Origin: Ruegeria meonggei
Lineage (GTDB): Bacteria; Pseudomonadota; Alphaproteobacteria; Rhodobacterales; Rhodobacteraceae
NCBI RefSeq assembly: GCF_900172215.1
Contig: NZ_FWFP01000015.1
Coordinates: 1 to 64,000 of the forward strand
DNA: 64,000 nt
Reading direction: 5' to 3'
The notes beneath the pieces were generated by a model, which was given only the letters and a program-made list of their open reading frames with translations, had not been told where the DNA came from and searched no databases. Each line of letters opens with the position of its first letter. Within the stretch, counting starts at the first letter, position 1. This document shows, one piece after another, positions 25,837-33,985 of this stretch. The translations under genes and the position numbers were made by a program.

Positions 25837-26793
25837 ATGAGCGACGCAAGCTTCAATGCCAGCACCGTAGCCGCGCAGCCCCGCGCGGACGAGGCCAGCT
25901 TTGGCGATTACTTCGCCCTGCTGAAGCCGCGTGTGATGTCGCTGGTGGTTTTTACCGCTCTGGTTGGTCTGCTGGCGGCACCGGTGTCTGTGCACCCCAT
26001 TGTTGGTTTCTGTGCCATCCTGTTCATTGCCATCGGCGGCGGTGCCTCGGGTGCGCTGAACATGTGGTGGGATGCGGATATCGACAAGGTGATGAAACGC
26101 ACCAAAGGCCGCCCGATTCCGTCCGGTAAGGTCGAAGAGGGCGAAGCGCTGGCGTTGGGCCTGGCGCTGTCGGGCCTGTCCGTGATCATGCTGGGTCTGG
26201 CGACAAACTGGTTCGCCGGTGCTTTCCTGGCCTTCACGATCTTTTTCTACGTCGTCATCTACACCATGTGGCTGAAACGTCTGACCCCGCAGAACATCGT
26301 TATCGGCGGCGCGGCAGGGGCCTTCCCGCCAGTGATCGGCTGGGTTGCTGCGACGGGTTCGATGTCGATCGAGCCGTGGTTGATGTTCGCTCTTACGTTC
26401 ATGTGGACACCACCGCATTTCTGGGCGCTGGCGTTGTTCATGCGCTCGGATTATGACGATGCTGGCGTGCCTATGCTGACTGTGACCCATGGGCGTCGCG
26501 CCACACGCTGGCACATTCTGATCTACACCGCCTTGCTGGCAACGCTGGCCGTAGGCACATCTTTCTCGGGCATCGGCGGTCCAATTTACCTGATGGTAGC
26601 TGTGGTGATGAACGCATTGTTCCTGCGCGGCGCTTGGCAGATTTCGCGCCGATCCGAAGATGATGCAGAGGCCGATAATTTTAAGGTCGAGCGCTCTTTC
26701 TTCAAGCTGTCGCTTCTCTATCTCTTTCTGCATTTCGGTGCGGTTTTGGTTGAGGCGCTGCTAAAACCCTACGGGCTGGGAGGCTGGTCATGA
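25837..26793 (+). CDS. ctaB: Heme O synthase (protoheme IX farnesyltransferase)
   Basis: A 318-aa UbiA-family membrane prenyltransferase with about nine hydrophobic segments. The Asp-rich motif NMWWDADIDKVMKRTKGRP binds farnesyl diphosphate and magnesium. A second conserved block is YTMWLKRLTPQNIVIGGAAG. It converts heme B to heme O, the precursor of heme A needed by subunit I. It follows ctaC by 77 bases and its stop overlaps the next small gene (ATGA). Confidence 0.96.
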   Translation: MSDASFNASTVAAQPRADEASFGDYFALLKPRVMSLVVFTALVGLLAAPVSVHPIVGFCAILFIAIGGGASGALNMWWDADIDKVMKRTKGRPIPSGKVEEGEALALGLALSGLSVIMLGLATNWFAGAFLAFTIFFYVVIYTMWLKRLTPQNIVIGGAAGAFPPVIGWVAATGSMSIEPWLMFALTFMWTPPHFWALALFMRSDYDDAGVPMLTVTHGRRATRWHILIYTALLATLAVGTSFSGIGGPIYLMVAVVMNALFLRGAWQISRRSEDDAEADNFKVERSFFKLSLLYLFLHFGAVLVEALLKPYGLGGWS

Positions 26794-26951
26794 GTCTGCG
26801 CAAAAGCCACGAGCTGCACCAGCGCCGCTTTAGCCGCAACCTTGGGGTTGGCCTAACGCTGGCGGCCTTTATCGTCATAATCTTTGGCCTGACGATCGTT
26901 AAGGTCGCTGGCACGGATTTCGGAATGGCGACGCAAGAGGTGCAGAACTGA
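26790..26951 (+). CDS. Small CoxF-like membrane protein in the oxidase operon
   Basis: A 53-aa protein. The start ATG overlaps the ctaB stop (ATGA) and its TGA overlaps the ctaG ATG (TGATG), so it is locked between two oxidase assembly genes by translational coupling. The N-terminus is basic and soluble-looking (MSLRKSHELHQRRFSRN), followed by one membrane segment, VGLTLAAFIVIIFGLTIVKV. Short proteins at this place in alphaproteobacterial cta operons are often labelled CoxF or oxidase assembly protein; their role is not well known. The overlap and the operon position are strong evidence that it is a real gene. Confidence 0.8.
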   Translation: MSLRKSHELHQRRFSRNLGVGLTLAAFIVIIFGLTIVKVAGTDFGMATQEVQN

Positions 26952-27526
26952 TGCCGCTGTCGGGACCTCAGAAGACAGTTGCTCAGACCGTGGGCGTCGT
27001 CGTCCTGATGGGCGGTTTGGCCTGGGCGTCTGTGCCATTTTATGACTGGTTCTGCCGCGTCACCGGATTTGGCGGCACCACCGGTGTGGCCGAAACCGCG
27101 CCCGAGGACATTCTGGATCGTACTGTCACAGTTCGGTTTGACGCCTCAAAAGCCAAGGATATGGCTTGGGAATTCAAGCCGGTCGAGCGCGAGATGGAAG
27201 TGCGCATCGGCGAAACCGGTTTAGCCTTTTATGAAGCCTATAACCCGACCGATCGTCCGATTGCCGGGCAGGCGTCTTACAATGTGGCGCCCTATTCGGC
27301 CGGCGGGTATTTCCAGAAGATCGCCTGTTTCTGCTTTGAAGAACAAGTTTTGGAACCTGGTGAGCGGGTCCAGATGCCCGTGACCTTCTTCGTCGACCCG
27401 GAAATGGTCGACGATCTTGAAGCCAAGTATGTGCATACGATCACTCTGTCGTATACATTCTACGAAATTGACCTGCCCGAGGGCTATGCCGCCCTAGAGA
27501 CGCAGGCTGATACAAACACGAACTAA
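26951..27526 (+). CDS. ctaG: CtaG/Cox11, copper chaperone for cytochrome c oxidase
   Basis: A 191-aa Cox11-family protein. One N-terminal membrane segment (about 10-30) carries FYDWFCRVTGFGG, and the periplasmic domain has the copper-binding motif IACFCFEEQ (about residues 120-128). It delivers copper to the CuB site in subunit I during oxidase assembly. The ATG overlaps the TGA of the preceding 53-aa gene. ctaE follows after 22 bases. Confidence 0.96.
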   Translation: MPLSGPQKTVAQTVGVVVLMGGLAWASVPFYDWFCRVTGFGGTTGVAETAPEDILDRTVTVRFDASKAKDMAWEFKPVEREMEVRIGETGLAFYEAYNPTDRPIAGQASYNVAPYSAGGYFQKIACFCFEEQVLEPGERVQMPVTFFVDPEMVDDLEAKYVHTITLSYTFYEIDLPEGYAALETQADTNTN

Positions 27527-27548
27527 CGCCTGTAGGTGAGGGACGCTG

Positions 27549-28364
27549 ATGGCACACGCAAAAAACCATGATTACCACATTCTGAGCCCATCGATCTGGC
27601 CGCTGATCGGCGCGGTCGGTGGCTTTGTAATGCTGTTCGGAGCTGTCCTTTGGATGCATGGGATCACCCCGTGGATGTTCTGGGCTGGCCTGATTGCCGT
27701 TCTCTACACCATGTTCGCCTGGTGGTCCGAAGTTGTGGCCGAAAGCCGCGCCGGGGATCACACGCCGGTTGTTCGCATCGGCCTGCGCTATGGGTTCATC
27801 CTGTTTGTCATGTCCGAGGTGATGTTTTTCTTTGCCTGGTTCTGGTCGTTCTTCAAACATCGCATGTACCCGATGTATGACTATGCCGGGACCGAGTACA
27901 TCCAGCCGGATATTCACGCGGTTGACCCGTTCCACCTGCCGCTGATCAACACACTTGTTCTGCTGCTGTCGGGCTGTGCGATCACCTGGGCGCACCACGC
28001 GCTGGTTCACGACAATGACCGCAAAGCGCTGATCAACGGTCTGGCCATTGGTATCGTTCTGGGCGTCGCGTTTACCGCGCTTCAGGGCTTTGAATACTAC
28101 GAGCTGCTAGCCCATGAAGGCTGGAAATTCGGCGACGACCAGTTCTATTCGAACTTCTTCATGGCCACTGGTTTTCACGGCTTCCACGTGATTATCGGCA
28201 CTATCTTCCTGTCGGTCTGTCTGATCCGCGCCTTGCGCGGCGACTTTACCCCGGAAAAGCACGTCGGGTTTGAGGCCGCAGCCTGGTACTGGCACTTCGT
28301 TGACGTTGTCTGGCTGTTCCTGTTCTTCGCCGTCTACATCTGGGGCCAGGCCCCGCTGATGTAA
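27549..28364 (+). CDS. ctaE: Cytochrome c oxidase subunit III
   Basis: A 271-aa protein with seven predicted membrane segments and the subunit III hallmarks: [17 protein letters not shown], the His-containing [15 protein letters not shown] and a final [20 protein letters not shown]. Subunit III stabilises the oxidase core and affects proton uptake. It begins [12 protein letters not shown], typical of the family. It is the last gene before a strong intrinsic terminator. Confidence 0.97.
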   Translation: MAHAKNHDYHILSPSIWPLIGAVGGFVMLFGAVLWMHGITPWMFWAGLIAVLYTMFAWWSEVVAESRAGDHTPVVRIGLRYGFILFVMSEVMFFFAWFWSFFKHRMYPMYDYAGTEYIQPDIHAVDPFHLPLINTLVLLLSGCAITWAHHALVHDNDRKALINGLAIGIVLGVAFTALQGFEYYELLAHEGWKFGDDQFYSNFFMATGFHGFHVIIGTIFLSVCLIRALRGDFTPEKHVGFEAAAWYWHFVDVVWLFLFFAVYIWGQAPLM

Positions 28365-28387
28365 CGCCGAACAGGCTGTTAGATTGC

Positions 28388-28416
28388 AAAAGCCGCCCCC
28401 TGGGGCGGCTTTTTCT
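28388..28416 (+). terminator. Intrinsic terminator after ctaE
   Basis: AGCCGCCCC (28391-28399) pairs perfectly with GGGGCGGCT (28402-28410), followed by TTTTTC and preceded by AAAA. It closes the cta operon 27 bases after ctaE. Confidence 0.9.
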
Positions 28417-28520
28417 CTATTCCCAGCGCAACATTGCGCCCGATACAATTGCGCGGTTGCATTTGCGCCTGCGCACCCCTTAACAAGACGCCGGTTCCGG
28501 CTTTGAAACATGGTCTCTAA

Positions 28521-29198
28521 ATGCGCCGCATTCTCTTTTTGTTGATCTTCGGCCTCGCGGGTTTGGGCGTGCTGATCTCGCTGGGGGTCTGGCAGGTTCA
28601 GCGGATGGCTTGGAAACACGATGTGTTGGCCGCCATCGAAAGCCGGATCACCGCAGACCCCGTTGCCCTGCCGTCGCAGGTTTCCGAGGGCGCCGACAAG
28701 TATTTACCGGTTAGGGTTTCGGGTGAAATGCTGCCGGGCGAAGTCCACGTGTTGGTCTCGGTCAAGCAGGTGGGGGCAGGGTATCGTGTCATCCAGCCGT
28801 TTCGCACTGGGGATCGGGTTATTTTGGTGGACCGGGGCTTTGTGCCGACCACTGCCAAACAGGCCATGCGTATTACCGGACCGATGGACATAACCGGCAA
28901 TCTGCACTGGCCGGATGAGATCGACAGCTATACGCCCGATCCAGACATTGACGACAATATCTGGTTTGCCCGGGATGTTCCAAGTCTTGCCGCGGCTCTG
29001 CGCACCGACCCGGTTCTGTTGATCGCCAGGTCGCAGACCGATCCCGCCGTAACGCCCTTGCCGGTTGGCACGGTGGGCATCCCGAATGATCACCTGCAAT
29101 ATGCAATCACCTGGTTTGGCCTGGCCTTCGTCTGGGCCGCGATGACTGGATACTTCCTGTGGCGCGGCCGCGCCCGTTCTGAAAGTGACGCGCTATGA
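28521..29198 (+). CDS. SURF1-family oxidase assembly protein
   Basis: A 225-aa protein of SURF1 type: a membrane segment at each end (about 5-23 and 200-220) enclosing a periplasmic domain. Typical pieces are LGVWQVQRMAWK, VILVDRGFVP and the final HLQYAITWFGLAFVWAAMTGYF. SURF1 helps insert or keep heme A in cytochrome oxidase. It comes after the cta terminator, so it probably has its own promoter in the 28417-28520 gap. Its stop overlaps the thrC start (ATGA). Confidence 0.92.
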   Translation: MRRILFLLIFGLAGLGVLISLGVWQVQRMAWKHDVLAAIESRITADPVALPSQVSEGADKYLPVRVSGEMLPGEVHVLVSVKQVGAGYRVIQPFRTGDRVILVDRGFVPTTAKQAMRITGPMDITGNLHWPDEIDSYTPDPDIDDNIWFARDVPSLAAALRTDPVLLIARSQTDPAVTPLPVGTVGIPNDHLQYAITWFGLAFVWAAMTGYFLWRGRARSESDAL

Positions 29199-30583
29199 AA
29201 TATATCTCGACCCGTGGGCAGGCGCCCGAACTGACCTTTGAGGAGGCGATGCTGACCGGGCTGGCCCGCGACGGTGGCCTGTACCTGCCCGCCGAGATCC
29301 CGGTGATGAGCCAGGATGAAATCGCCGCTTTGGCTGGTCTGCCCTATGAAGAGATCGCCTTTCGCGTGATGTGGCCCTATGTCAGCGGTTCATTTGGGGA
29401 AGATGAGTTCAAAGAGATCATCGCCCGCGCCTATCAGGGGTTCGGCCATGATGCCCGCGCACCGTTGAAGCAGTTGAACGAGAACCATTTCCTGCTGGAG
29501 CTGTTCCACGGGCCGACACTGGCCTTTAAGGATTTCGCCATGCAGCTGATCGGTCAGCTGTTCCAGGTGGCACTGAAACGGCGCAATGATCGGGTAACCA
29601 TCGTGGGGGCGACCAGCGGCGATACCGGCTCGGCCGCGATTGAGGCGTTCCGGGGCTTGGACGCTGTGGATGTGTTCATCCTCTATCCGCATGGCCGCGT
29701 GTCCGAGGTACAGCGCCGCCAAATGACAACGCCAGCGGACAGCAACGTACATGCGCTGGCGGTAGATGGTGATTTCGACGATTGTCAGGCCGCGCTGAAG
29801 GACATGTTCAACGATTTCGATTTCCGCGACGGGGTGAAACTGGCTGGCGTGAACTCGATCAACTTTGCCCGCGTGCTGGCGCAGATCGTCTATTATTTCT
29901 CGGCCGCCGTCAGCCTGGGTGCGCCGCATCGCAAGGTCAGCTTTACCGTGCCTACGGGCAATTTCGGAGACATATTTGCGGGCTATCTGGCTAAACGCAT
30001 GGGCCTGCCGATTGATCGATTAGTAGTGGCGACCAACCAGAACGATATCCTGCATCGGAGCCTGTCCGGAGAGGGGTATTTCAAGGGCGAAACCATCCCG
30101 TCGATCAGCCCGTCGATGGATATTCAGGTCAGTTCGAATTTCGAACGTGCGCTGTTTTATGCCTATGGCGAGGATGGCAATGCGGTCGCACAGCTGATGG
30201 ATGAGCTGAAACAGGGCGGCTTCAACATTAGCCAGGGCGCGATGGAATCCCTGCGCGAAGCCTTCGATTCAGGCCGCGTGTCCGAAGAGGAAACACTGGC
30301 GACGATCACATCCACGCTGGCCCACAGCGCCGAGCTGGTCTGCCCGCACACCGCTGTGGGCATCAAGGTCGCAGAAAAGCACCAAAGCCAGGATGTGCCG
30401 ATGATCACGCTGGCCACCGCGCATCCGGCGAAATTTCCGGCGGCCGTCGAGAAGGCAAGCGACGTGCATCCGCCCCTTCCATCCCGCATGTCTGATCTGT
30501 ATGAACGTCCGGAACGGGTGACCCGCATCGCCAATGATCTGGGGACCCTTGAGGATCATATCAAAAGGCATATCGCTGAGTGA
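29195..30583 (+). CDS. thrC: Threonine synthase
   Basis: A 462-aa PLP enzyme of the longer threonine synthase class. It starts MKYISTRGQAPELTFEEAML, and the PLP Lys is in the LAFKDFAMQLIG motif (about residues 105-116). GATSGDTGSAAIEA is the phosphate-binding loop. It turns O-phosphohomoserine into threonine. The ATG overlaps the SURF1 stop and its TGA overlaps the GTG of the next gene, so surf1-thrC-M16 protease are translationally coupled. Confidence 0.96.
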   Translation: MKYISTRGQAPELTFEEAMLTGLARDGGLYLPAEIPVMSQDEIAALAGLPYEEIAFRVMWPYVSGSFGEDEFKEIIARAYQGFGHDARAPLKQLNENHFLLELFHGPTLAFKDFAMQLIGQLFQVALKRRNDRVTIVGATSGDTGSAAIEAFRGLDAVDVFILYPHGRVSEVQRRQMTTPADSNVHALAVDGDFDDCQAALKDMFNDFDFRDGVKLAGVNSINFARVLAQIVYYFSAAVSLGAPHRKVSFTVPTGNFGDIFAGYLAKRMGLPIDRLVVATNQNDILHRSLSGEGYFKGETIPSISPSMDIQVSSNFERALFYAYGEDGNAVAQLMDELKQGGFNISQGAMESLREAFDSGRVSEEETLATITSTLAHSAELVCPHTAVGIKVAEKHQSQDVPMITLATAHPAKFPAAVEKASDVHPPLPSRMSDLYERPERVTRIANDLGTLEDHIKRHIAE

Positions 30584-31842
30584 CTGTCAGACAAGACCAA
30601 CTGAAGAACGGATTTCGGATCGTCAGTGAACATATGCCGGGGCTGCAATCCGCGGCCATCGGCATCTGGGTAACCGCTGGTGCGCGCAATGAGCGGATCG
30701 AACAGAACGGTATCGCCCATTTCCTTGAGCATATGGCGTTCAAGGGAACCAAGCGCCGATCTGCGCTGCAAATTGCCGAGGCGATCGAGGATGTGGGCGG
30801 GTATATCAACGCCTATACCTCGCGCGAAGTGACGGCCTATTACGCACGCGTTCTCAAAGACGACGTGGCGCTGGCGATGGATGTCATCGGTGATATCGTT
30901 CTGAACCCCATCTTTGACCCGCGCGAGATTGAGGTCGAGCGTGGCGTGATCCTGCAGGAAATCGGGCAGGCCTATGACACGCCCGACGATGTGATCTTTG
31001 ACTGGCTGCAAGAGCAAAGCTATCACGATCAGCCCTTGGGCCGGACCATTCTGGGGCCAACCGAACGGGTCAGCGCCTTCTCGCGCGAGGACCTGTCCGG
31101 CTTTGTGGCCGAGCATTATGGGCCCGAACAGATGATCCTGTCTGCGGCCGGTGCCGTGGATCACGATGCGCTGATGAAAACGGCTGAAGAAATGTTTGGT
31201 CACTTGCAACCGCGCCAGGGCCTGATCCCTGAAACCGCCCGCTTTACCGGCGGCGAGGCCCGGCAGGAAAAAGACCTTGAGCAAGCTCATTTTGCGCTGG
31301 CGCTGGAAAGCCCGGGCTATCGCGATGATGCGATCTATACGGCGCAGATCTATTCCACGGCGCTGGGCGGCGGCATGTCCTCGCGCCTGTTTCAAGAGGT
31401 GCGCGAAACGCGTGGGCTTTGTTATACGATCTTCGCTCAGACCGGGGCCTATGCTGATACCGGCACAACCACGATCTATGCGGGAACATCTGCCGATCAG
31501 ATAGGTGAACTGGCCACGATCACCATTGATGAGATGAAGCGCGCCGCCGAAGACATGAGCGCCGAAGAGGTCGCCCGTGCCCGTGCGCAGATGAAAGCCG
31601 GGATGCTGATGGGGCTGGAAAGCCCGTCCAACCGGGCCGAACGTCTGGCGCGACTGGTGCAAATCTGGGGAAATGTGCCCTCGCTAGAGGATACGGTCGC
31701 CAAGATCAACGCGGTCAGTACCGAAGACGTGCGCCTCTTTGCAGAAAACATGGCCATACAGGCCCCTGCGGCACTGGCGCTGTACGGTCCGGTCACAGAT
31801 GCACCAACATTGGCCCAATTGCAGGAGAGGCGTGCGGCGTGA
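30580..31842 (+). CDS. M16-family zinc peptidase (processing-peptidase-like)
   Basis: A 420-aa peptidase of the pitrilysin/mitochondrial processing peptidase type. The inverted zinc motif HFLEH (in NGIAHFLEHMAFKG, about residues 46-59) is intact, and the Glu for the third metal contact falls in EIEVERGVILQEIGQ. It begins at a GTG that overlaps the thrC stop. Such proteins are common next to thrC in alphaproteobacteria and resemble the mitochondrial beta-MPP subunit; their own substrates are not well defined. The C-terminal half resembles the inactive M16 domain. Confidence 0.92.
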   Translation: MTVRQDQLKNGFRIVSEHMPGLQSAAIGIWVTAGARNERIEQNGIAHFLEHMAFKGTKRRSALQIAEAIEDVGGYINAYTSREVTAYYARVLKDDVALAMDVIGDIVLNPIFDPREIEVERGVILQEIGQAYDTPDDVIFDWLQEQSYHDQPLGRTILGPTERVSAFSREDLSGFVAEHYGPEQMILSAAGAVDHDALMKTAEEMFGHLQPRQGLIPETARFTGGEARQEKDLEQAHFALALESPGYRDDAIYTAQIYSTALGGGMSSRLFQEVRETRGLCYTIFAQTGAYADTGTTTIYAGTSADQIGELATITIDEMKRAAEDMSAEEVARARAQMKAGMLMGLESPSNRAERLARLVQIWGNVPSLEDTVAKINAVSTEDVRLFAENMAIQAPAALALYGPVTDAPTLAQLQERRAA

Positions 31843-32426
31843 TGCTGTTGGGCAGACGCAAGCTGAAACTCGAAACCGAGCGCCTGAGCCTGCGCCCGCC
31901 CGTTCACTCTGACTTCAATGACTGGGTGGCGCTGCGGCGTTCGTCCAGGGAGTACCTGACCCCGTGGGAGCCGATCTGGGCAAAGGATCACTTGACCCGT
32001 AAATCCTTTACCAACCGGGTCTATTGGGCGCAGCGCTCGGTCGCCAGCGGTACAGCCATTCCGCTGTTTCTGTTCCGTCGGTCTGACAATGTACTGATGG
32101 GTGCGATCACCTTGGACAATGTCCGTCGAGGCCCTGCGCAGGCAGGAACCTTGGGCTATTGGACCGGGCAGTCCTTTGCCCGCAACGGCTATATGCGCGA
32201 GGCCATCGGTGCCGTGGTGCATCACGCCTTTACCCGTCTGGACCTGAGCCGGATCGAGGCTGCCTGCCTGCCCGAAAACAAACCGTCGCGTGGATTGCTG
32301 GAAAGTTCCGGGTTCAAATACGAGGGTGTGGCGCAGTCATACCTGCAGATCAACGGGCGGTGGCGGACACATGTGTTGTACGCGAGTTTGCGGTCGGACC
32401 GGCGCGGGAAGACGGACGCTGGATAG
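31842..32426 (+). CDS. GNAT N-acetyltransferase, RimJ/RimL type
   Basis: A 194-aa protein of the GNAT fold. Residues 1-30 (LKLETERLSLRPPVHSDF) match the RimJ/RimL N-terminal pattern; the acetyl-CoA region is near GYWTGQSFARNGYMREAIGA, and the C-terminal part LPENKPSRGLLESSGFKYEG is typical of ribosomal protein acetyltransferases. The ATG at 31842 touches the M16 stop (TGATG); a GTG one codon upstream at 31839 is equally possible. The substrate is probably a protein N-terminus but is not known. Confidence 0.87.
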   Translation: MLLGRRKLKLETERLSLRPPVHSDFNDWVALRRSSREYLTPWEPIWAKDHLTRKSFTNRVYWAQRSVASGTAIPLFLFRRSDNVLMGAITLDNVRRGPAQAGTLGYWTGQSFARNGYMREAIGAVVHHAFTRLDLSRIEAACLPENKPSRGLLESSGFKYEGVAQSYLQINGRWRTHVLYASLRSDRRGKTDAG

Positions 32427-32430
32427 GACC

Positions 32431-33053
32431 ATGGCGCGGGCGAAACAGCCAATGATTTGGATCAGTGACGCGATGGTAAGCACCTCTAGCATCAAAGGGA
32501 TTGATCAAGATAACTATCTCAAAGACAACAATCTTGCTGTCGATGCTATGAAGCGGAACAACGTTGGGGAGCCCTTGCCGGAAAATCGATTTCCCAAAGA
32601 AATGCACGCGGAATACAAAGACAAAAAGGAAAAAAACCCGACCTGTTCAATGCGGGCGGAACTTGGACGGTTTCTGCAGCATGCGCCGCTGTTCTACGCC
32701 AATACGACCTTGGTGACGGAAATCTCTATCCAGTCAAACTGATTCAACACGATCGCATCACACCGGCTGAGGGCGAGTATTTCTGCTTGAACTTTGAGGC
32801 GCAAAAGACAGCAGTGCTGACTGATCAATCACCGCGCATCACAAAGCCTCACCCAAATCATGATATCTGGCGGCCGCCCGGCGCAATGCAAGACAATGAT
32901 ATCGCCGTGACCGTATCTGCGTTGAATGGGCCGGACCTCTGGATGGACACGCAAATGCGCCGTGCTTTTTTTGTAAGCGATGCACTGGCACAGGCGTTGC
33001 GTGCGGCGAAGGTCTCACGCCCGTTCAAGCTCCGTAAGTGCATCGTGGTTTGA
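32431..33053 (+). pseudogene. Frameshifted DUF1629/Imm11-like gene
   Basis: Two reading frames make one protein-like product. The first frame runs from the ATG at 32431 (TAGGACC upstream, 4 bases after the GNAT stop) and reads MARAKQPMIWISDAM... to about 32637. The second, shifted by -1, continues with PDLFNAGGTWTVSAACAAVL, the stretch GDGNLYPVKLIQHD, and ends FFVSDALAQALRAAK...CIVV at 33053. The joined sequence (about 207 aa) resembles DUF1629/Imm11-type proteins, a family that includes immunity proteins of polymorphic toxins; this is from memory of the family's pattern. The break is at A-AAA-AAC (32631-32637), a run of seven A. One lost A, a sequencing error, or -1 slippage would all explain it. 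No toxin gene was seen nearby. Confidence 0.65.
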
Positions 33054-33128
33054 AGCGTTTCAACCTGCAGAAAGTTCAATTTTATTTTGCAGGCGTGACT
33101 CAACCGTGCTCTGCGCTACACTCACCTC

Positions 33129-33947
33129 ATGCGGTGGATTCTTGCGGCATTGTTGGTGATCTCGGGTGGGGTGGCGGCGCAGGAGCGGCGGCCCAGTCAC
33201 TGCATCGCCATTGCAGATGCGGCGCCGGGAATCGAATATCTGCATAAAGCGGCATGGCAGGATCCGGTGCCTAAATTCTCGGTGCGGATCAGCTATATCG
33301 CCCATGCGTCCTTTCTGATCCAGACGCAGGGTGGGCTAAACGCGGTCACAGATTTCACCGGTTTCATCGGTGGTGCGGCGCTGATCCCCGATGTGGTGAC
33401 AATGAACCACGCCCACAGCACACATTGGACCAAATTTCCCGATCCGGCCATTCCGAATGTGTTGCCGGGCTGGGGTGAGTTCGGTCAGGGGATCGACCAT
33501 CATCTGGATCTGGGTGAGATGCTGGTGCGCAATGTCTCAACCGATATCCGCTCGGCTTATGGCGGTGTTGAGACGCGCGGCAATTCGATCTTTGTGTTTG
33601 AGGTAGCCGGGCTGTGCATCGGCCATCTGGGTCATCTGCACCACGTCCCGTCGGATGAGCAATTTGCAGCTCTGGGGCGCCTGGATGTGGTCATGGCGGC
33701 CGTCGATGGCGGCACAACCATGCCGCTGCCCGAGATGATTTCCGTCCTGAAACGGCTGAAAAGCTCGGTCATCATTCCGATGCATTGGTTCTCGGGGTTT
33801 TCGCTGGACCGGTTTCTGGTGGACATAAGGGGTGAATTTCCGGTTGAACGCGACGGCGTGTCGGAAATCACCGTTTCCCTGCGCTCGCTTCCGGACCGGC
33901 CGACCGTCGTGGTGTTAGAGCCGCAATACCTGATCGAACTGGAATAG
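33129..33947 (+). CDS. Exported metallo-beta-lactamase-fold protein with altered metal motif
   Basis: A 272-aa protein with a signal peptide (about residues 1-18, ending GGVAAQ). The fold is of the UlaG-like MBL group: RISYIAHASFLIQT, a metal-motif region VTMNHAHSTHW, then CIGHLGHLHH and the late IIPMHWFSG. The usual HxHxDH signature reads HAHSTH, with Thr for Asp, so metal site 2 may be changed. It should act in the periplasm. The substrate is unknown. It shares direction with the FAD oxidase gene 38 bases downstream. Confidence 0.8.
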   Translation: MRWILAALLVISGGVAAQERRPSHCIAIADAAPGIEYLHKAAWQDPVPKFSVRISYIAHASFLIQTQGGLNAVTDFTGFIGGAALIPDVVTMNHAHSTHWTKFPDPAIPNVLPGWGEFGQGIDHHLDLGEMLVRNVSTDIRSAYGGVETRGNSIFVFEVAGLCIGHLGHLHHVPSDEQFAALGRLDVVMAAVDGGTTMPLPEMISVLKRLKSSVIIPMHWFSGFSLDRFLVDIRGEFPVERDGVSEITVSLRSLPDRPTVVVLEPQYLIELE

Positions 33948-33985
33948 GGCTTGTCGGCCAGCCTCGGCTTGGGCAAGGAATAGGT

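Noticed and set aside
25756-26733. A 325-codon minus-strand frame over ctaB
   Set aside because: Rich in His, Gln and Arg with no hydrophobic or domain structure; typical shadow of a membrane protein gene.
30556-31662. A 368-codon minus-strand frame opposite the M16 protease gene
   Set aside because: It is antisense to a gene with an intact HxxEH motif and shows no protein family pattern.
32290-32430. Upstream extension of the first frame of the frameshifted gene into the GNAT gene
   Set aside because: The extension is a shadow of the GNAT gene; the ATG at 32431 has a Shine-Dalgarno sequence and starts the protein-like part.
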